A stretch of DNA of 64,000 nucleotides from Cobetia sp. cqz5-12 (GCF_016495405.1 NZ_CP044522.1:3023638-3087637); one strand, 5' to 3'. Shown: positions 1 through 10,779, numbered from the stretch's first letter. Numbers and translations are program-made. The notes: generated from the letters alone by a model not told the origin.

Positions 1-1559
<1,559 letters not shown>

Positions 1560-1563
<4 letters not shown>

Positions 1564-2555
1564 GCACGTCACGTGAGGAGGAAGATGACGCCCCCGCCAC
1601 ACGCCACCTGAGCAGCGCCCGTCAGCAGGTAGCCCACTATGCGGCGAGCCACCATCATGCGGCCCTCGACGAGGCGCTCGAGACGCTGATCGATGCCCAC
1701 CCGAGCGGCGAACTACCGATCATGGCACTGGCCGGGCTGGACCAACTGCATCTGGGTGGCGTGACGGGCACCCGCCAGCTGCTGGCGCTCGCCAGGCTGG
1801 AACCCCAGTCGCGGGGACTTTCGATGCTCGAACTCGGCGCCGGCCTTGGCGGGCTGGCGCGCCATATTGCCAGCCAGTCGCGTGACACCGGCGCCAATCA
1901 CCGCATCACCACGCTGGATCTCTCGAGCAGTCTCTGCGAGCTGGCAATCGCCCTCAACCGGGCCACCGGACTGCGCGAGTCGATTCGCGTGCTGGAGGGC
2001 GACGCCTGCTACCCCGAGCTGCATCCGGCCCTGTCGGGCCGCCGTTTTGATCGCCTCTTCAGCCAGCACCTGCTGGTGCATCTGAGCGACAAGGTCAGCA
2101 CGCTCACGCAGTGGCATGACTGTCTTGAGCAGGATGGCTATCTCCTGCTGCACGAGCCGGTGCTCAGCGTGCAGGCGCAGGCCTTTGGCGAGCGCCCTGC
2201 CTTGCCATTGCCATGGGCACTGTCACCGCGCGGCGACCAGCTGGCCAGCTGCGAGGAGCTGCATGAGGCGATGGCCAGCAGTGGCTTCGAGGTCGATGCC
2301 CATGTCGAGCTGACCGATCAGGTGCTGAGCTGGCAGGCGCGCCGCATGCGCGAGAGCACCAGCGAGCAGCCCAGCACCTACCGCGATGACGCGCCTGCGC
2401 CCTCGCCGGCCATGCTGGCCGCCCGCGGCCTGACGCCGGAACTGGTGTTCGGCCCGGCCTTTTCCCTGATGCAACGCAACCTGATGCTGGCCCTGGAAGC
2501 CGGCTGGCTGGAGGTTCACCTGTGGCGCCTGCGCAAGCGCCCTGCCAGGCAGTGA
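1560..2555 (+). CDS. Class I SAM-dependent methyltransferase-like protein
   Basis: I place the start at the GTG that overlaps the upstream TGA (GTGA). The frame is open further upstream, but that stretch is a shadow of the synthetase gene. The protein of 331 aa carries a SAM-binding motif [13 protein letters not shown], at about residues 89-100, followed by the acidic-strand motif [11 protein letters not shown] near 119 and a conserved-looking stretch [12 protein letters not shown]. This is the Rossmann methyltransferase layout. The substrate is unknown. Translational coupling to the acyl-CoA synthetase suggests a linked role, but no pathway is evident. The C-terminal third is less typical of small methyltransferases. 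Confidence 0.7.
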
Positions 2556-2888
2556 GGGGCGCGATGAATCAGCAGAACTCACCGCAGGGACACGGCGAGG
2601 AAAAAATTAGGAAACAGCGCTCGCAAATGACTGGCATCCGCCTGCCTCAACCGTTATTCTTGCCAGTACAGTCCCGTTCGGGGGATAAGCCGTTCGTTAC
2701 CCGTCAGCATGTGAGGGTAATGTGCCCGACATGATGACCGCATTGCTTCGTGTTTCATCGATACCCACGAGTCAGTGCAACGTTTCCCGATGCTCGCGCA
2801 ACGTTTCTCCGGGAATCTGTTCATCAAGGGCGTGATCTGATCAATCACTCCCAACAGCATCAAAGATTCCCTCACGGGAAAACCGAAA

Positions 2889-2915
2889 GGGCCTCCACTT
2901 GGAGGCCCTTTTTTT
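2889..2915 (+). terminator. Strong Rho-independent terminator
   Basis: The stem GGGCCTCC (2889-2896) pairs with GGAGGCCC (2901-2908) across an ACTT loop and is followed by seven T. It sits 333 bp after the methyltransferase stop. The stretch 2556-2888 holds no convincing gene, so either that mRNA has a long 3' end or a small RNA ends here. Confidence 0.85.
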
Positions 2916-2944
2916 GTCTGCGCACATAGATCCAGTCACTCAGG

Positions 2945-3007
2945 CCTGCACGCTCTGATCTGCACTTTCTGGTCTGCACGTTCAGATCTAGACGCTCTGG
3001 CCTGCAG
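2945..3007. repeat. Tandem array, 14-bp unit x 4.5
   Basis: The units at 2945, 2959, 2973 and 2987, plus a half unit at 3001, follow the pattern YCTGCACGYTCTGR with a few mismatches. The array fills the space between the terminator at 2889 and the end of pxpC. It is non-coding as far as I can see and resembles the 14-15 bp arrays elsewhere in this window. Confidence 0.8.
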
Positions 3008-3037
3008 GCGCCGAGCGGAAAGCTCCGCTGCGGCGCC

Positions 3038-4000
3038 TCACGACTGCCAGCCGGCCAGCACCTCGAGGTGATCACGACGCGCCTGCCCCGGTGTCACGGC
3101 CGCCAGTCGCACCCGGGCGCCCGGCACACATTGCCCGAGCTGTGCGCAGGCCAGTGGCGTCAGCGCGCCAAGGCGCGGGTAGCCGCCGATGGTCTGGCGG
3201 TCATTGAGCAATATGATGGGCTGGCCATCGGCCGGCACCTGCACGGCGCCCAGCGGAATGCCCTCGGACACCATGCCGGCACCGTCACGCTCCAGTCGCG
3301 GGCCGGTCAGGCGCACCCCCATGCGGTCGGCGCGTCCATCCACCGCCCATTCGCTGTTGAAGGCGCGATAGAGGCTGTCGCCACTGAACTCGGCGATCTG
3401 CGCCCCCACGACCAGCGGCAATTCAAGCGCCTCGCCCTCCTTGGGGGTCAGCGACTGCTGCCATGCCTGTGCCGACGCCGGCAGCTCGCGCAGCGACAGC
3501 TCATTGCTGGCAGCCGTCAGCACATCACCACTGGCCAGGACTCGCCCTTCGCCATCCAGCCCGCCGAGGCCGTCGCGCACCGTGCTGGCGGCGCTGCCCA
3601 GCACCGGAGCGACATCCAGGCCCCCGGGGAAGGCCAGATAGGCGCGCAGCCCGGCGACGGGACGCTCGAACTTGAGCAGCTGTCCACTGGCCACCTCGAA
3701 GGCCTGACCCGGCGCGAGCGGCTCGCCGTCGAGGGTCGCGGCCAGGTCCGCGCCGCACAGCGCGAGGGTGCCGGCCTGCTCGACCTTGAACAGCAAGCCG
3801 CCGCCCATGGTGATCTCGAGCCCCGGGGCATCATGGGCGTTGCCCAGCAGCCAGTTGGCCCAGCCCAGTGACACCCAGTCAGCCGCCCCGCCCTGGGTCA
3901 CGCCCAGGTGACGCACGCCCAGACGGCCAGCGTCCTGCACCAGCGCCAGGGCACCGCTACGTTCGACGCGCAGCGTCGTCTTCGTCTTCACGTCGCTCAT
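3038..4000 (-). CDS. pxpC: 5-oxoprolinase subunit PxpC (biotin-dependent carboxyltransferase family)
   Basis: This is one subunit of the prokaryotic ATP-dependent 5-oxoprolinase, which opens 5-oxoproline (pyroglutamate) to glutamate in the cytoplasm. The 320 aa have the KipA/AHS2 pattern: VQDAGRLGVRHLGVTQGGA near residue 20 and GYPRLGALTPLACAQLG near residue 272, with PGQARRDH at the C-terminus. Length is normal for the family. The start overlaps the pxpB stop by 4 bp. The order pxpA-pxpB-pxpC on the minus strand with overlapping junctions is a clear operon. Related families include urea-carboxylase and allophanate-hydrolase subunits, but the three-gene set with pxpA makes oxoprolinase the best call. 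Confidence 0.93.
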   Translation of the reverse strand: MSDVKTKTTLRVERSGALALVQDAGRLGVRHLGVTQGGAADWVSLGWANWLLGNAHDAPGLEITMGGGLLFKVEQAGTLALCGADLAATLDGEPLAPGQAFEVASGQLLKFERPVAGLRAYLAFPGGLDVAPVLGSAASTVRDGLGGLDGEGRVLASGDVLTAASNELSLRELPASAQAWQQSLTPKEGEALELPLVVGAQIAEFSGDSLYRAFNSEWAVDGRADRMGVRLTGPRLERDGAGMVSEGIPLGAVQVPADGQPIILLNDRQTIGGYPRLGALTPLACAQLGQCVPGARVRLAAVTPGQARRDHLEVLAGWQS

Positions 4001-4743
4001 GCGCGTTCCTCCAGCGGGGTGACATCGCCGCCCAGGCGAACGAATTCCTCTCGGCTCACGGAGACAAAGCGCACGCGATCACCGGGCATGAAACGACTGG
4101 ACGGTTCACCGGCCTCGTTGCGCCCGAACAGGGTGATGGGCGTGCGGCCCAGAATGTTCCAGCCACCGGGTGAGCGGGACGGGTAGATGGCGGCCTGGCG
4201 GTCGGCGATACCGACGCTGCCGGGGGCGATCTTCTGGCGCGGCGTCTTGAGGCGCGGCGTAGTCAGCGCCTCTTCCAGCACGCCCATGAAGGCGAAACCG
4301 GGCGCGAAGCCAAGGGCGAACACGCAGTAGTCATGCGCCCCGTGACGCTCGATCAGCGCCTCGATGCTGATGCCCAGCCGCGCGGCAATCGGTGCAAGCT
4401 CCGGCCCGACACTGTCGTCATACCAGACGGGCACTTCATGCAGCTGGCCCTGCTGGCCACTGGCCGGCGCAAGATCCGCCAGCGTGGCCTGAATGCGGGC
4501 ACGCGCCTCGCCTTCTTCCAGCGCAGCCACATCGTAGTGCAGCAGCAGCGTGGTGTAGGACGGCACCAGATCGACCAGCGCCGCGCCGAAGGCCTCACGC
4601 AGCGCACTGTCGGCGGCCAGCACCCAGGCCATGTTGGATTCCTCGATGCGATCGAACAGCCGAATGATCAGCGAGTCCATGCCGACGGTCTCGAGGCGCA
4701 GTTGCGGTGACGTGCCACGGCCGTGGCTGTCAGCCCCCGCCAT
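3997..4743 (-). CDS. pxpB: 5-oxoprolinase subunit PxpB (KipI/AHS1 family)
   Basis: This subunit partners PxpC; in the KipI family it forms a heteromer and takes part in ATP-dependent opening of 5-oxoproline. It has 248 aa with the AHS1 signatures FAPGFAFMGVL near residue 150, PRQKIAPGSVGIAD near 170 and YPSRSPGGWNILGRTP near 190. About 20 N-terminal residues before TVGMDSLIIRLF look poorly conserved, so a downstream start is possible, although the 1-bp junction with pxpA favours 4743. It is the second gene of the pxpABC operon. Confidence 0.92.
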   Translation of the reverse strand: MAGADSHGRGTSPQLRLETVGMDSLIIRLFDRIEESNMAWVLAADSALREAFGAALVDLVPSYTTLLLHYDVAALEEGEARARIQATLADLAPASGQQGQLHEVPVWYDDSVGPELAPIAARLGISIEALIERHGAHDYCVFALGFAPGFAFMGVLEEALTTPRLKTPRQKIAPGSVGIADRQAAIYPSRSPGGWNILGRTPITLFGRNEAGEPSSRFMPGDRVRFVSVSREEFVRLGGDVTPLEERA

Positions 4744-5510
4744 CAGGCACCCGCCAACGTATCGAAAGCTTCACGAATGGCGCGCACCGCGGCCACGGAC
4801 TCGGCGTTGTCACCGTGCACGCACAGCGTATCGGCGGACAGCACCAGATCACCGCCGCTGCTGTCGGTCAGTGCTTCACCACGCGCCAGCGTCACGGACT
4901 GGGCGATGATCACCTCGCTGTCGTGATGCACGGCACCCGGCTCACGACGCGACACCAGATGGCCACGCGAGTCGTAGGCGCGGTCGGCGAAGGCCTCGAA
5001 CCACAGCGTGATGCCCATCTCGTCGGCCAGCGCCTGCATCGGTGCGGGGTTGGCGGTCGCCATCACCATCAGCGGCAGGCTGGCGTCATAACGCACCACG
5101 GCCTGCATGACAGCGCGCAGCAGCGTCGGATCGGCGGCCATGTCGTTGTAGAGCGCACCATGTGGCTTCACATACTGGACGCGAGTGCCCTCGGCGCGAC
5201 AGATGCCATCGAGCGCGCCGATCTGATAGAGCAGCATGTCCTCGACTTCGGCAGGCGAACACGCCATGGAGCGGCGGCCGAACCCTTGCAGGTCCGGATA
5301 GGCCGGGTGCGCGCCGATGCGCACGTCATGCTGGACCGCCAGGCGCACGGTGCGGCGCATGATGGTGGGGTCGGAGGCGTGGAAGCCACAGGCGATATTG
5401 GCGCAGTCGACGAAGGGCATGACCTCTTCATCCAGACCGATCTTCCAGTTGCCGAAGCTTTCGCCCATATCGCAGTTGAGCAGGGGCAGAGAGGGAGCAG
5501 AGCGGGACAT
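4743..5510 (-). CDS. pxpA: 5-oxoprolinase subunit PxpA (LamB/YcsF family)
   Basis: First gene of the pxp operon. The LamB/YcsF-fold subunit is thought to hold much of the 5-oxoproline site. In its 255 aa I see [16 protein letters not shown] near residue 8, [11 protein letters not shown] near 38 and [17 protein letters not shown] near 59, all family hallmarks, and [10 protein letters not shown] near 110. The start at 5510 gives the usual N-terminus. The promoter region upstream contains an operator-like sequence that is repeated before the TRAP gene at 7498, so the two units are probably controlled together. Confidence 0.95.
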   Translation of the reverse strand: MSRSAPSLPLLNCDMGESFGNWKIGLDEEVMPFVDCANIACGFHASDPTIMRRTVRLAVQHDVRIGAHPAYPDLQGFGRRSMACSPAEVEDMLLYQIGALDGICRAEGTRVQYVKPHGALYNDMAADPTLLRAVMQAVVRYDASLPLMVMATANPAPMQALADEMGITLWFEAFADRAYDSRGHLVSRREPGAVHHDSEVIIAQSVTLARGEALTDSSGGDLVLSADTLCVHGDNAESVAAVRAIREAFDTLAGA

Positions 5511-5608
5511 AGCGGAACCTCACAGGTCAGATCTTGTGTGTTGTTATGCCTCCACTCTATGTAAGGGGCCGCCTTGGTATCCAATCGTATTTTATGATTC
5601 GTCATATC

Positions 5609-5641
5609 GGTGAAATCTTTCATCATCTTGCGCCATGAAAG
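5609..5641 (-). promoter_or_regulatory. Putative operator of pxpABC, copy 1 of 2
   Basis: Read on the minus strand: CTTTCATG, nine bases, then GATGAAAGATTTCACC. The second part is a near-perfect palindrome (arms GATGAAA/TTTCAYC). The same arrangement with the same nine-base gap is at 7367-7399. Both copies end exactly 99 bp before the start codon they face. The LysR protein encoded between them is the obvious candidate ligand. Confidence 0.7.
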
Positions 5642-5788
5642 CACCGGCCGTGTATCGCTTGCCCGACAGAGCGCGTCATGCTTCTGTCTTGGGCGAGCCG
5701 AGCGGTGGCTGCAGGGCCTGTCACCCCGCCCACCGCTTGTCTGAAGTCATTCCTTGCTCAGCCCCCCAACAACAACAGGAGTTTCACC

Positions 5789-6229
5789 ATGGCCGTCAGC
5801 GACCCGTTTCACCTCGCCATTCAGGTCCGCGATATCGCCGAGGCACGCCGCTTCTACGGCGAGTTTCTGGGCTGCCCCGAGGGGCGTTCGTCCGACAGCT
5901 GGGTCGATTTCGACCTCTATGGCCATCAGTTCGTCTGTCACCTGAATCCGGCGCTGGCCGACCCGGCAAGCGCCGTCGCTCAGCACCGCAACCCGGTCGA
6001 TGGCCATGGCGTGCCGGTGCCGCACTTCGGCGTGGTACTGGAGATGGACGCCTGGCAGACTCTGGCGGACCGCCTCATCGCCGAGGGTGTCACCTTCGAG
6101 ATCGAGCCCCATATCCGCTTCAAGGGCGAACCCGGCGAACAGGCGACGATGTTCTTCCTCGACCCCACCGGCAATGCGCTGGAATTCAAGGCCTTCAAGG
6201 ACCGCGAGAGCCAGCTGTTTCGCAAATGA
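5789..6229 (+). CDS. VOC-family (glyoxalase/dioxygenase fold) protein
   Basis: The 146-aa protein starts at the ATG at 5789, with AACAGGAG as ribosome site; the open frame upstream has no support. It shows two betaalpha-beta-beta-beta modules: [21 protein letters not shown] at about 8-28 in the first and [20 protein letters not shown] near 76 in the second, ending in [14 protein letters not shown]. The His and Glu positions fit a metal-binding VOC site. The reaction is unknown; VOC members include lyases, dioxygenases and resistance proteins. It lies between the divergent pxp operon and the LysR gene, so a link to the same regulon is possible but unproven. Confidence 0.8.
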   Translation: MAVSDPFHLAIQVRDIAEARRFYGEFLGCPEGRSSDSWVDFDLYGHQFVCHLNPALADPASAVAQHRNPVDGHGVPVPHFGVVLEMDAWQTLADRLIAEGVTFEIEPHIRFKGEPGEQATMFFLDPTGNALEFKAFKDRESQLFRK

Positions 6230-6280
6230 CGCAAGCGACCCGCGCCAGCGAGTGAGCCCGCGCCCGGCCTGACGCAGACC

Positions 6281-6356
6281 ATGCCCCGTGATGAAAGCTG
6301 ACGCCCCGCGCCGCATGCGGCAAGATGGGCGGTCTCAACGATTCATCACGGGGCAT
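6281..6356. repeat. Spaced 15-bp perfect inverted repeat before the LysR gene
   Basis: ATGCCCCGTGATGAA (6281-6295) is the exact reverse complement of TTCATCACGGGGCAT (6342-6356). The right arm ends 5 bp before the LysR start codon and contains the only G-rich ribosome site, so pairing in the mRNA would hide it. The left arm also carries GATGAAAG, the half-site seen in the operators at 5609 and 7367. It could be an autoregulatory site, an mRNA switch or a terminator for the VOC gene. Confidence 0.65.
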
Positions 6357-6361
6357 CTGCC

Positions 6362-7273
6362 ATGTTCGACTTCAAGGAACTCGAGGCCTTCGTCTGGGTG
6401 GTCCGGCTTGGCTCGTTCCGCAAGGGCGCGACCAAGCTTCACCTGACCCAGCCCTCCATCTCGGACCGCATCAACCGCCTGGAAGCCACCGTCGGCGAAT
6501 CCCTGCTGGAACGCGCCACCCGCCCCATCCAACCCACCTTGCGCGGACGAGAGTTCTTCGCCCATGCCGAGCGCCTGCTCAGTGGTCGCGATGAAGCCAT
6601 GCGCCTGTTTCAGGATGAAGGTGCCTTCTCCGGCACCCTGCGCCTGGGCGTGATCGAGACCATCGCCAACAGCTGGTTTCCCGCCTTCATGCGCCAGCTG
6701 GCCGAACGCTATCCCAAGCTGACGCTGGAAATGACCGTCGATATCTCGCCCTCCCTGCATCAGCGTCTGGCCGACAATGATCTCGACATGCTGTTCGCGA
6801 TGGACAGCGCCGCCATGGGGCCCTACGCCACCCAGACCCCGCTGTGCACCTTCGAGATGGGCATGTTCGCCTCACCGACTCTCGCCGAGCAGCTGGCCGA
6901 GGATGACGAGCGCTTCGCCTCCACGCCATTCATCTCCTTCAGCAAGCAGGCGCGCCCCTATACCGAGCTGGTCAGCTATCTATCGGACCAGGGCATCACT
7001 CAGCCCAAGGTGCACTGCACCAGCACCCTGATGACCATCCTGCGCATGAGCAGCGAAGGGCTCGGCATCGGCGTACTGCCGGTCGCCACGGTGGAGGATG
7101 TCATCAGCCACGGCGAACTGGTGCGCCTGCCACTCACGACCCCGCTGCCTCCGATGATCTATGAAGCCATCTGGCGCAATGCCAACTATCCCGATTTCTG
7201 TGCCAGCGTGGCTCGCCTCGGCCGCCAATGTGCCGAGACCTACTCGCAGCAACACGCGCATTCCAATCCCTGA
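6362..7273 (+). CDS. LysR-family transcriptional regulator
   Basis: The 303-aa protein has the LysR N-terminal winged helix-turn-helix at about residues 4-63 (AFVWVVRLGSFRKGATKLH, LTQPSISDRINRLE) and a periplasmic-binding-like effector domain from about residue 90 (GTLRLGVIETIANSWFP). It lies between the divergent pxpABC operon and TRAP importer 1. The matching operator-like sequences before pxpA and before the TRAP gene make it the likely activator of both, with pyroglutamate or a related compound as inducer. That assignment rests on position and on the shared site, not on a recognised ortholog. Confidence 0.9.
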   Translation: MFDFKELEAFVWVVRLGSFRKGATKLHLTQPSISDRINRLEATVGESLLERATRPIQPTLRGREFFAHAERLLSGRDEAMRLFQDEGAFSGTLRLGVIETIANSWFPAFMRQLAERYPKLTLEMTVDISPSLHQRLADNDLDMLFAMDSAAMGPYATQTPLCTFEMGMFASPTLAEQLAEDDERFASTPFISFSKQARPYTELVSYLSDQGITQPKVHCTSTLMTILRMSSEGLGIGVLPVATVEDVISHGELVRLPLTTPLPPMIYEAIWRNANYPDFCASVARLGRQCAETYSQQHAHSNP

Positions 7274-7366
7274 TCAGACTGCCCGTCATGCGCTGAGTCA
7301 GGGTTGATCGCGCACCGCTCCGCATCAGGCCAGCATCAGACCAAGGTCTAACAATATCGCCAAAGG

Positions 7367-7399
7367 CTTTCATGCGACGACACGATGAAAGATTTCATC
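7367..7399 (+). promoter_or_regulatory. Putative operator of TRAP importer 1, copy 2 of 2
   Basis: CTTTCATG, nine bases, then the perfect palindrome-armed GATGAAAGATTTCATC at 7384-7399. Apart from the nine-base gap it differs from the pxp copy at 5609-5641 by a single base. It ends 99 bp before the TRAP start codon at 7498. Confidence 0.7.
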
Positions 7400-7497
7400 G
7401 ATACTGCGCATCAGAATTAACGATTGGACGGGATGGCCCGTCGCTTGAAGAATGAAATCGTCTGCCGACAACATTCAATAATAATGAGGAACAAGAC

Positions 7498-8517
7498 ATG
7501 CGTAAGCCCAACGATTCCCTCACTCGCAAGACCCCGTCAGTCAAGTCCTTCGCCTGGCTGGCGACAGTGGGTGCCCTGGCCTTCAGTGGCTCGGCACTCG
7601 CGGCACAGTGGAACCTCGCCACTCCGTATGGCGATGCCAGCTTCCACACCAAGAACACCAAGCAGTTCGCCGAGGACGTCACCGAGGCTACCGATGGCGA
7701 GCTGACCGTGACCGTGCACAGCGGCGGTTCCCTGATCTCCCACGGCGAGATCAAGCCTTCCGTGCGTCGCGGCACCGTCCAGGCCGGTGAGATCTTCCTG
7801 TCGATTCTCTCCAACGAATCGCCGGTCTACGAGCTGGACACCCTGCCGGGCGTCGCCTCCAGCTACGAAGAAGCCTTCGCCCTCTGGCAGGCCTCCAAGC
7901 CGGACATCACCGCGCTGTTCGCCAAGGAAGGTCTGATGCCGCTGTACGCGGTCGCCTGGCCGGCCCAGGGTATCTACACCGACTTCGACCTGACCGACGT
8001 CTCCCAGCTCAAGGGCCTGCGTATCCGCGCGCCCAACATCAACACCCAGCGTTTCGTCGAGAACGTCGGCGGCAAGCCCACCGAGACCGAAGAAGCCGAC
8101 ATCCCCACCGCCTTCAGCACCGGTCGTGTCGACGCGATGATCACCTCCAGCTCCACCGGCAAGTCCATGTCGGCCTGGGATTACGTCAAGCACTACAATG
8201 ACGCCAAGCTGTGGCTGCCGAAGAACATCGTCTTCGTCAACAAGCGTGCCTTCGATCGCCTCGACGAGAGCACCCAGCAAGCCGTGCTCGATGCCGCCAA
8301 GGCCGCCGAGACCCGCGGCTGGGAAGCCAGCAAGGCCGATGCCGCCGAGAGCGCCAAGGTGCTGACCGAGTATGGCTTCACCATCACAGAGCCTGACGCC
8401 AAGCTGGCCGAAGACCTGAAGGCCGCCGGTGACAAGCTGTTCCAGGACTGGAAGTCGCGTGCCGGTGAAGAAGGCCAGCAGCTGCTCGAGCGCTACCGCG
8501 CAGACCTGGATGCCTGA
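7498..8517 (+). CDS. TRAP transporter substrate-binding protein (DctP family), importer 1
   Basis: Periplasmic solute receptor of a tripartite ATP-independent transporter. The 339 aa begin with a Sec signal peptide (hydrophobic core about residues 18-34, cleavage after SALA), then the DctP fold: AAQWNLATPYGDASFHTKN, LKGLRIRAPNINTQRFVENVG near residue 172 (with the carboxylate-binding Arg expected there) and AFSTGRVDAMITSSSTG. The ribosome site GAGGAAC precedes the ATG. The genes for both membrane subunits follow. The shared operator with pxpABC suggests pyroglutamate as substrate; some DctP proteins of Bordetella are known to bind it. Other small carboxylates remain possible. Confidence 0.93.
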   Translation: MRKPNDSLTRKTPSVKSFAWLATVGALAFSGSALAAQWNLATPYGDASFHTKNTKQFAEDVTEATDGELTVTVHSGGSLISHGEIKPSVRRGTVQAGEIFLSILSNESPVYELDTLPGVASSYEEAFALWQASKPDITALFAKEGLMPLYAVAWPAQGIYTDFDLTDVSQLKGLRIRAPNINTQRFVENVGGKPTETEEADIPTAFSTGRVDAMITSSSTGKSMSAWDYVKHYNDAKLWLPKNIVFVNKRAFDRLDESTQQAVLDAAKAAETRGWEASKADAAESAKVLTEYGFTITEPDAKLAEDLKAAGDKLFQDWKSRAGEEGQQLLERYRADLDA

Positions 8518-8690
8518 GATGAGCTCACAAGCCTGACTGCCCGGCCCTGAACGCTGGTCACGTGGCTGAGCGCATCAACCGCGCACTGCCTGAGCAACGT
8601 CTGAGCATTGCCTGAGCGCTGCAGATGTCCTGACTGACCCCAGCTGCAGCGTTGCTATCCCGCCACGCGATACGCCACTCGAGACTCCGA

Positions 8691-8713
8691 CACCTGCCGT
8701 CCGCCGGCAGGTG
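8691..8713 (+). other. Intergenic hairpin between TRAP receptor and permease genes
   Basis: CACCTGCC (8691-8698) pairs with GGCAGGTG (8706-8713). There is no T-run, so it is not a typical terminator. In the 260-bp gap after a highly expressed binding-protein gene, such a stem often stabilises the upstream mRNA and lowers permease expression. Nothing else is visible in 8518-8777. Confidence 0.5.
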
Positions 8714-8777
8714 ACCCACGGACAAGCCTGTGCGCAGCATCGCGTGGCCACCCTCACCTTCCCTGTGAGCGCCCGTC

Positions 8778-9335
8778 ATGACCTATTTCTTCGACAGACT
8801 CTATCGCCTCGGTGCGTGGGGTGCGGCGGCCTGCATGCTGCTGATCTGCACCCTCGTCAGCCTGCAAGTCTTCCTGCGCCTGATCGACGCCATCATGGTG
8901 ATGTTCGGTGCCGAGCGTCTCGGCTTCGAGATCTCCGGCGTGTCGGAAATGGCTGCCTTCCTGCTGGTCGGCGCCACCTTCCTGAGCCTCGCCTACACCT
9001 TCACGCATCACGCCCATATCCGCGTGACGCTGGTCATCAACCGCCTGCCGGCCGCCGTGCGCGTATGGATCGAAAGCCTCGCGCTGCTGATCGCACTCGG
9101 CCTGAGCGTGTTGATCACACATGAACTGGTACTGCTGGTCGGCGAGAGCCTCGAGTACCACGACATCTCCTCCGGCCTGCTGGCGCTGCCGCTGTGGATT
9201 CCGCAGAGCGTGCTGGTCGCCGGTACCGGCCTGCTGTGCCTGGCGATTCTCGAGACCCTGATCGCCACGCTGCGCACCGCCTTCACCGCGCCCTCAAGCT
9301 ACGTGGCGCCCGAGCCCGAAGACGGAGCCGAATGA
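8778..9335 (+). CDS. TRAP transporter small permease (DctQ family), importer 1
   Basis: A 185-aa membrane protein with four predicted helices (about 12-34, 54-76, 92-114 and 139-162), the normal DctQ layout. The stretch FEISGVSEMAAFLLVGATFL near residue 52 is typical. It forms the membrane complex with the DctM subunit encoded 1 bp downstream. It belongs to the importer 1 operon; expression relative to the receptor may be lowered by the hairpin in the preceding gap. Confidence 0.9.
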   Translation: MTYFFDRLYRLGAWGAAACMLLICTLVSLQVFLRLIDAIMVMFGAERLGFEISGVSEMAAFLLVGATFLSLAYTFTHHAHIRVTLVINRLPAAVRVWIESLALLIALGLSVLITHELVLLVGESLEYHDISSGLLALPLWIPQSVLVAGTGLLCLAILETLIATLRTAFTAPSSYVAPEPEDGAE

Positions 9336-9336
9336 C

Positions 9337-10641
9337 ATGCTGACACTCATCCTCGTCACTCTACTGGCTCTCGCCTTGCTGCTCGGCAGCGGCGTGTGGG
9401 TCGCCTTCTCGCTGATCGGCACCGGCTGGATCGTGCTGACCTTCTTCTCCACCTTCGAGACCGGCCCGATCCTGGCCTCCGACTTCTGGGGTGCCAGCTA
9501 CGGCTGGGACCTGACCGCCCTGCCGATGTTCGTGTGGATGGGCGAGATCCTGTTCCGCTCCGGTCTCGCCGACAACATGTTCCGCGCGCTGGCACCGTGG
9601 CTCAATCGCCTGCCGGGCCGCCTGCTGCACTCCAACATCATCGGCAGCGGTCTGTTCGCCGCCGTGTGCGGCTCCTCCGCCGCCACCTGTGCCACCGTCG
9701 GCAAGATGACCCTGCCGGAGCTTGAGCGCCGCGGCTACGACAGCAATCTGGCCATCGGCACCCTCGCCAGCGCCTCGACCCTCGGTCTGCTGATTCCGCC
9801 GTCGATCATGATGATCGTCTACGGCGTGGTCACCGAGCAGTCCATCTCGCGCCTGTTCATCGCCGGTGTCCTGCCGGGCATGCTGCTGCTGGCCCTGTTC
9901 ATGGGCTATCTGGCGATCTGGTCGAAGGTCGTCGGTGAGCCGCAGGGCCGCGCCGGCCATGACGAGCCGCACATGGGCTTCATGGCCAAGCTGCGCAACA
10001 GCGCCCAGCTGATTCCGCTGCTGGCACTCATCGGCGGCATCCTCGGCAGCATCTACGGTGGCCTGGCGTCACCCACCGAAGCGGCCGCGGTCGGCGTGGT
10101 ACTGTCGCTGATCATCGCGCGCCTCAACGGCCACATGACCGCCGCCACCTTCAAGGAATCGCTGTTCGCGGCGCTGCGTACCTCATGCATGATCGCCTTC
10201 ATCATCGCCGGTGCCTCCTTCCTGTCCTCGGCGATGAGCTTCACCCAGATTCCGATGCAGCTGGCCGAAGGCATCGCCACACTGGGTCTGTCGCCGACCA
10301 TGCTGCTGGTGGTGCTGACGCTGTTCCTGCTGATCCTGGGCTGCTTCCTCGACGGCATCTCGCTGATCCTGCTGGTGACCTCCATCATCATGCCGGTCAT
10401 CGAAGCCGCCGGTTTCGACCTGATCTGGTTCGGTATCTACCTGATCATCGTGGTCGAGATGTCGCAGATCACCCCACCGGTTGGCTTCAACCTGTTCGTG
10501 ATCCAGAGCCTGACCGGCAAGGACATCATCACCATCACCAAGGCGACGCTGCCGTTCTTCCTGCTGATGATCTTCTCCATCGTGCTGATGCACGTCTTCC
10601 CGGAGATCGTGCTCTATCTGCCGCAGGCCATGAACAACTGA
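9337..10641 (+). CDS. TRAP transporter large permease (DctM family), importer 1
   Basis: A 434-aa polytopic protein of the ion-transporter superfamily that drives Na+-coupled uptake. Visible DctM features are GSGLFAAVCGSSAATCATVG near residue 104, GLLIPPSIMMIVYGVVTEQS near 149, YGGLASPTEAAAVGV near 230 and the C-terminal EMSQITPPVGFNLFVIQ near 374. About 12 hydrophobic segments fit the family. It is the last gene of the operon and is followed 138 bp later by a good terminator. Confidence 0.95.
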   Translation: MLTLILVTLLALALLLGSGVWVAFSLIGTGWIVLTFFSTFETGPILASDFWGASYGWDLTALPMFVWMGEILFRSGLADNMFRALAPWLNRLPGRLLHSNIIGSGLFAAVCGSSAATCATVGKMTLPELERRGYDSNLAIGTLASASTLGLLIPPSIMMIVYGVVTEQSISRLFIAGVLPGMLLLALFMGYLAIWSKVVGEPQGRAGHDEPHMGFMAKLRNSAQLIPLLALIGGILGSIYGGLASPTEAAAVGVVLSLIIARLNGHMTAATFKESLFAALRTSCMIAFIIAGASFLSSAMSFTQIPMQLAEGIATLGLSPTMLLVVLTLFLLILGCFLDGISLILLVTSIIMPVIEAAGFDLIWFGIYLIIVVEMSQITPPVGFNLFVIQSLTGKDIITITKATLPFFLLMIFSIVLMHVFPEIVLYLPQAMNN

Positions 10642-10779
10642 TCATCTGACCCCCGATGCCATGGATGGCAGCTGGTAGCGCTTCCAGACTCAGGAACCGC
10701 AGCTGTCGGCACCTCTATCGGTCGCCCCTTGTCTCAAGGGCGCCGAGCGTCACGGCAGACATACGGTGACGTGCTTGCA

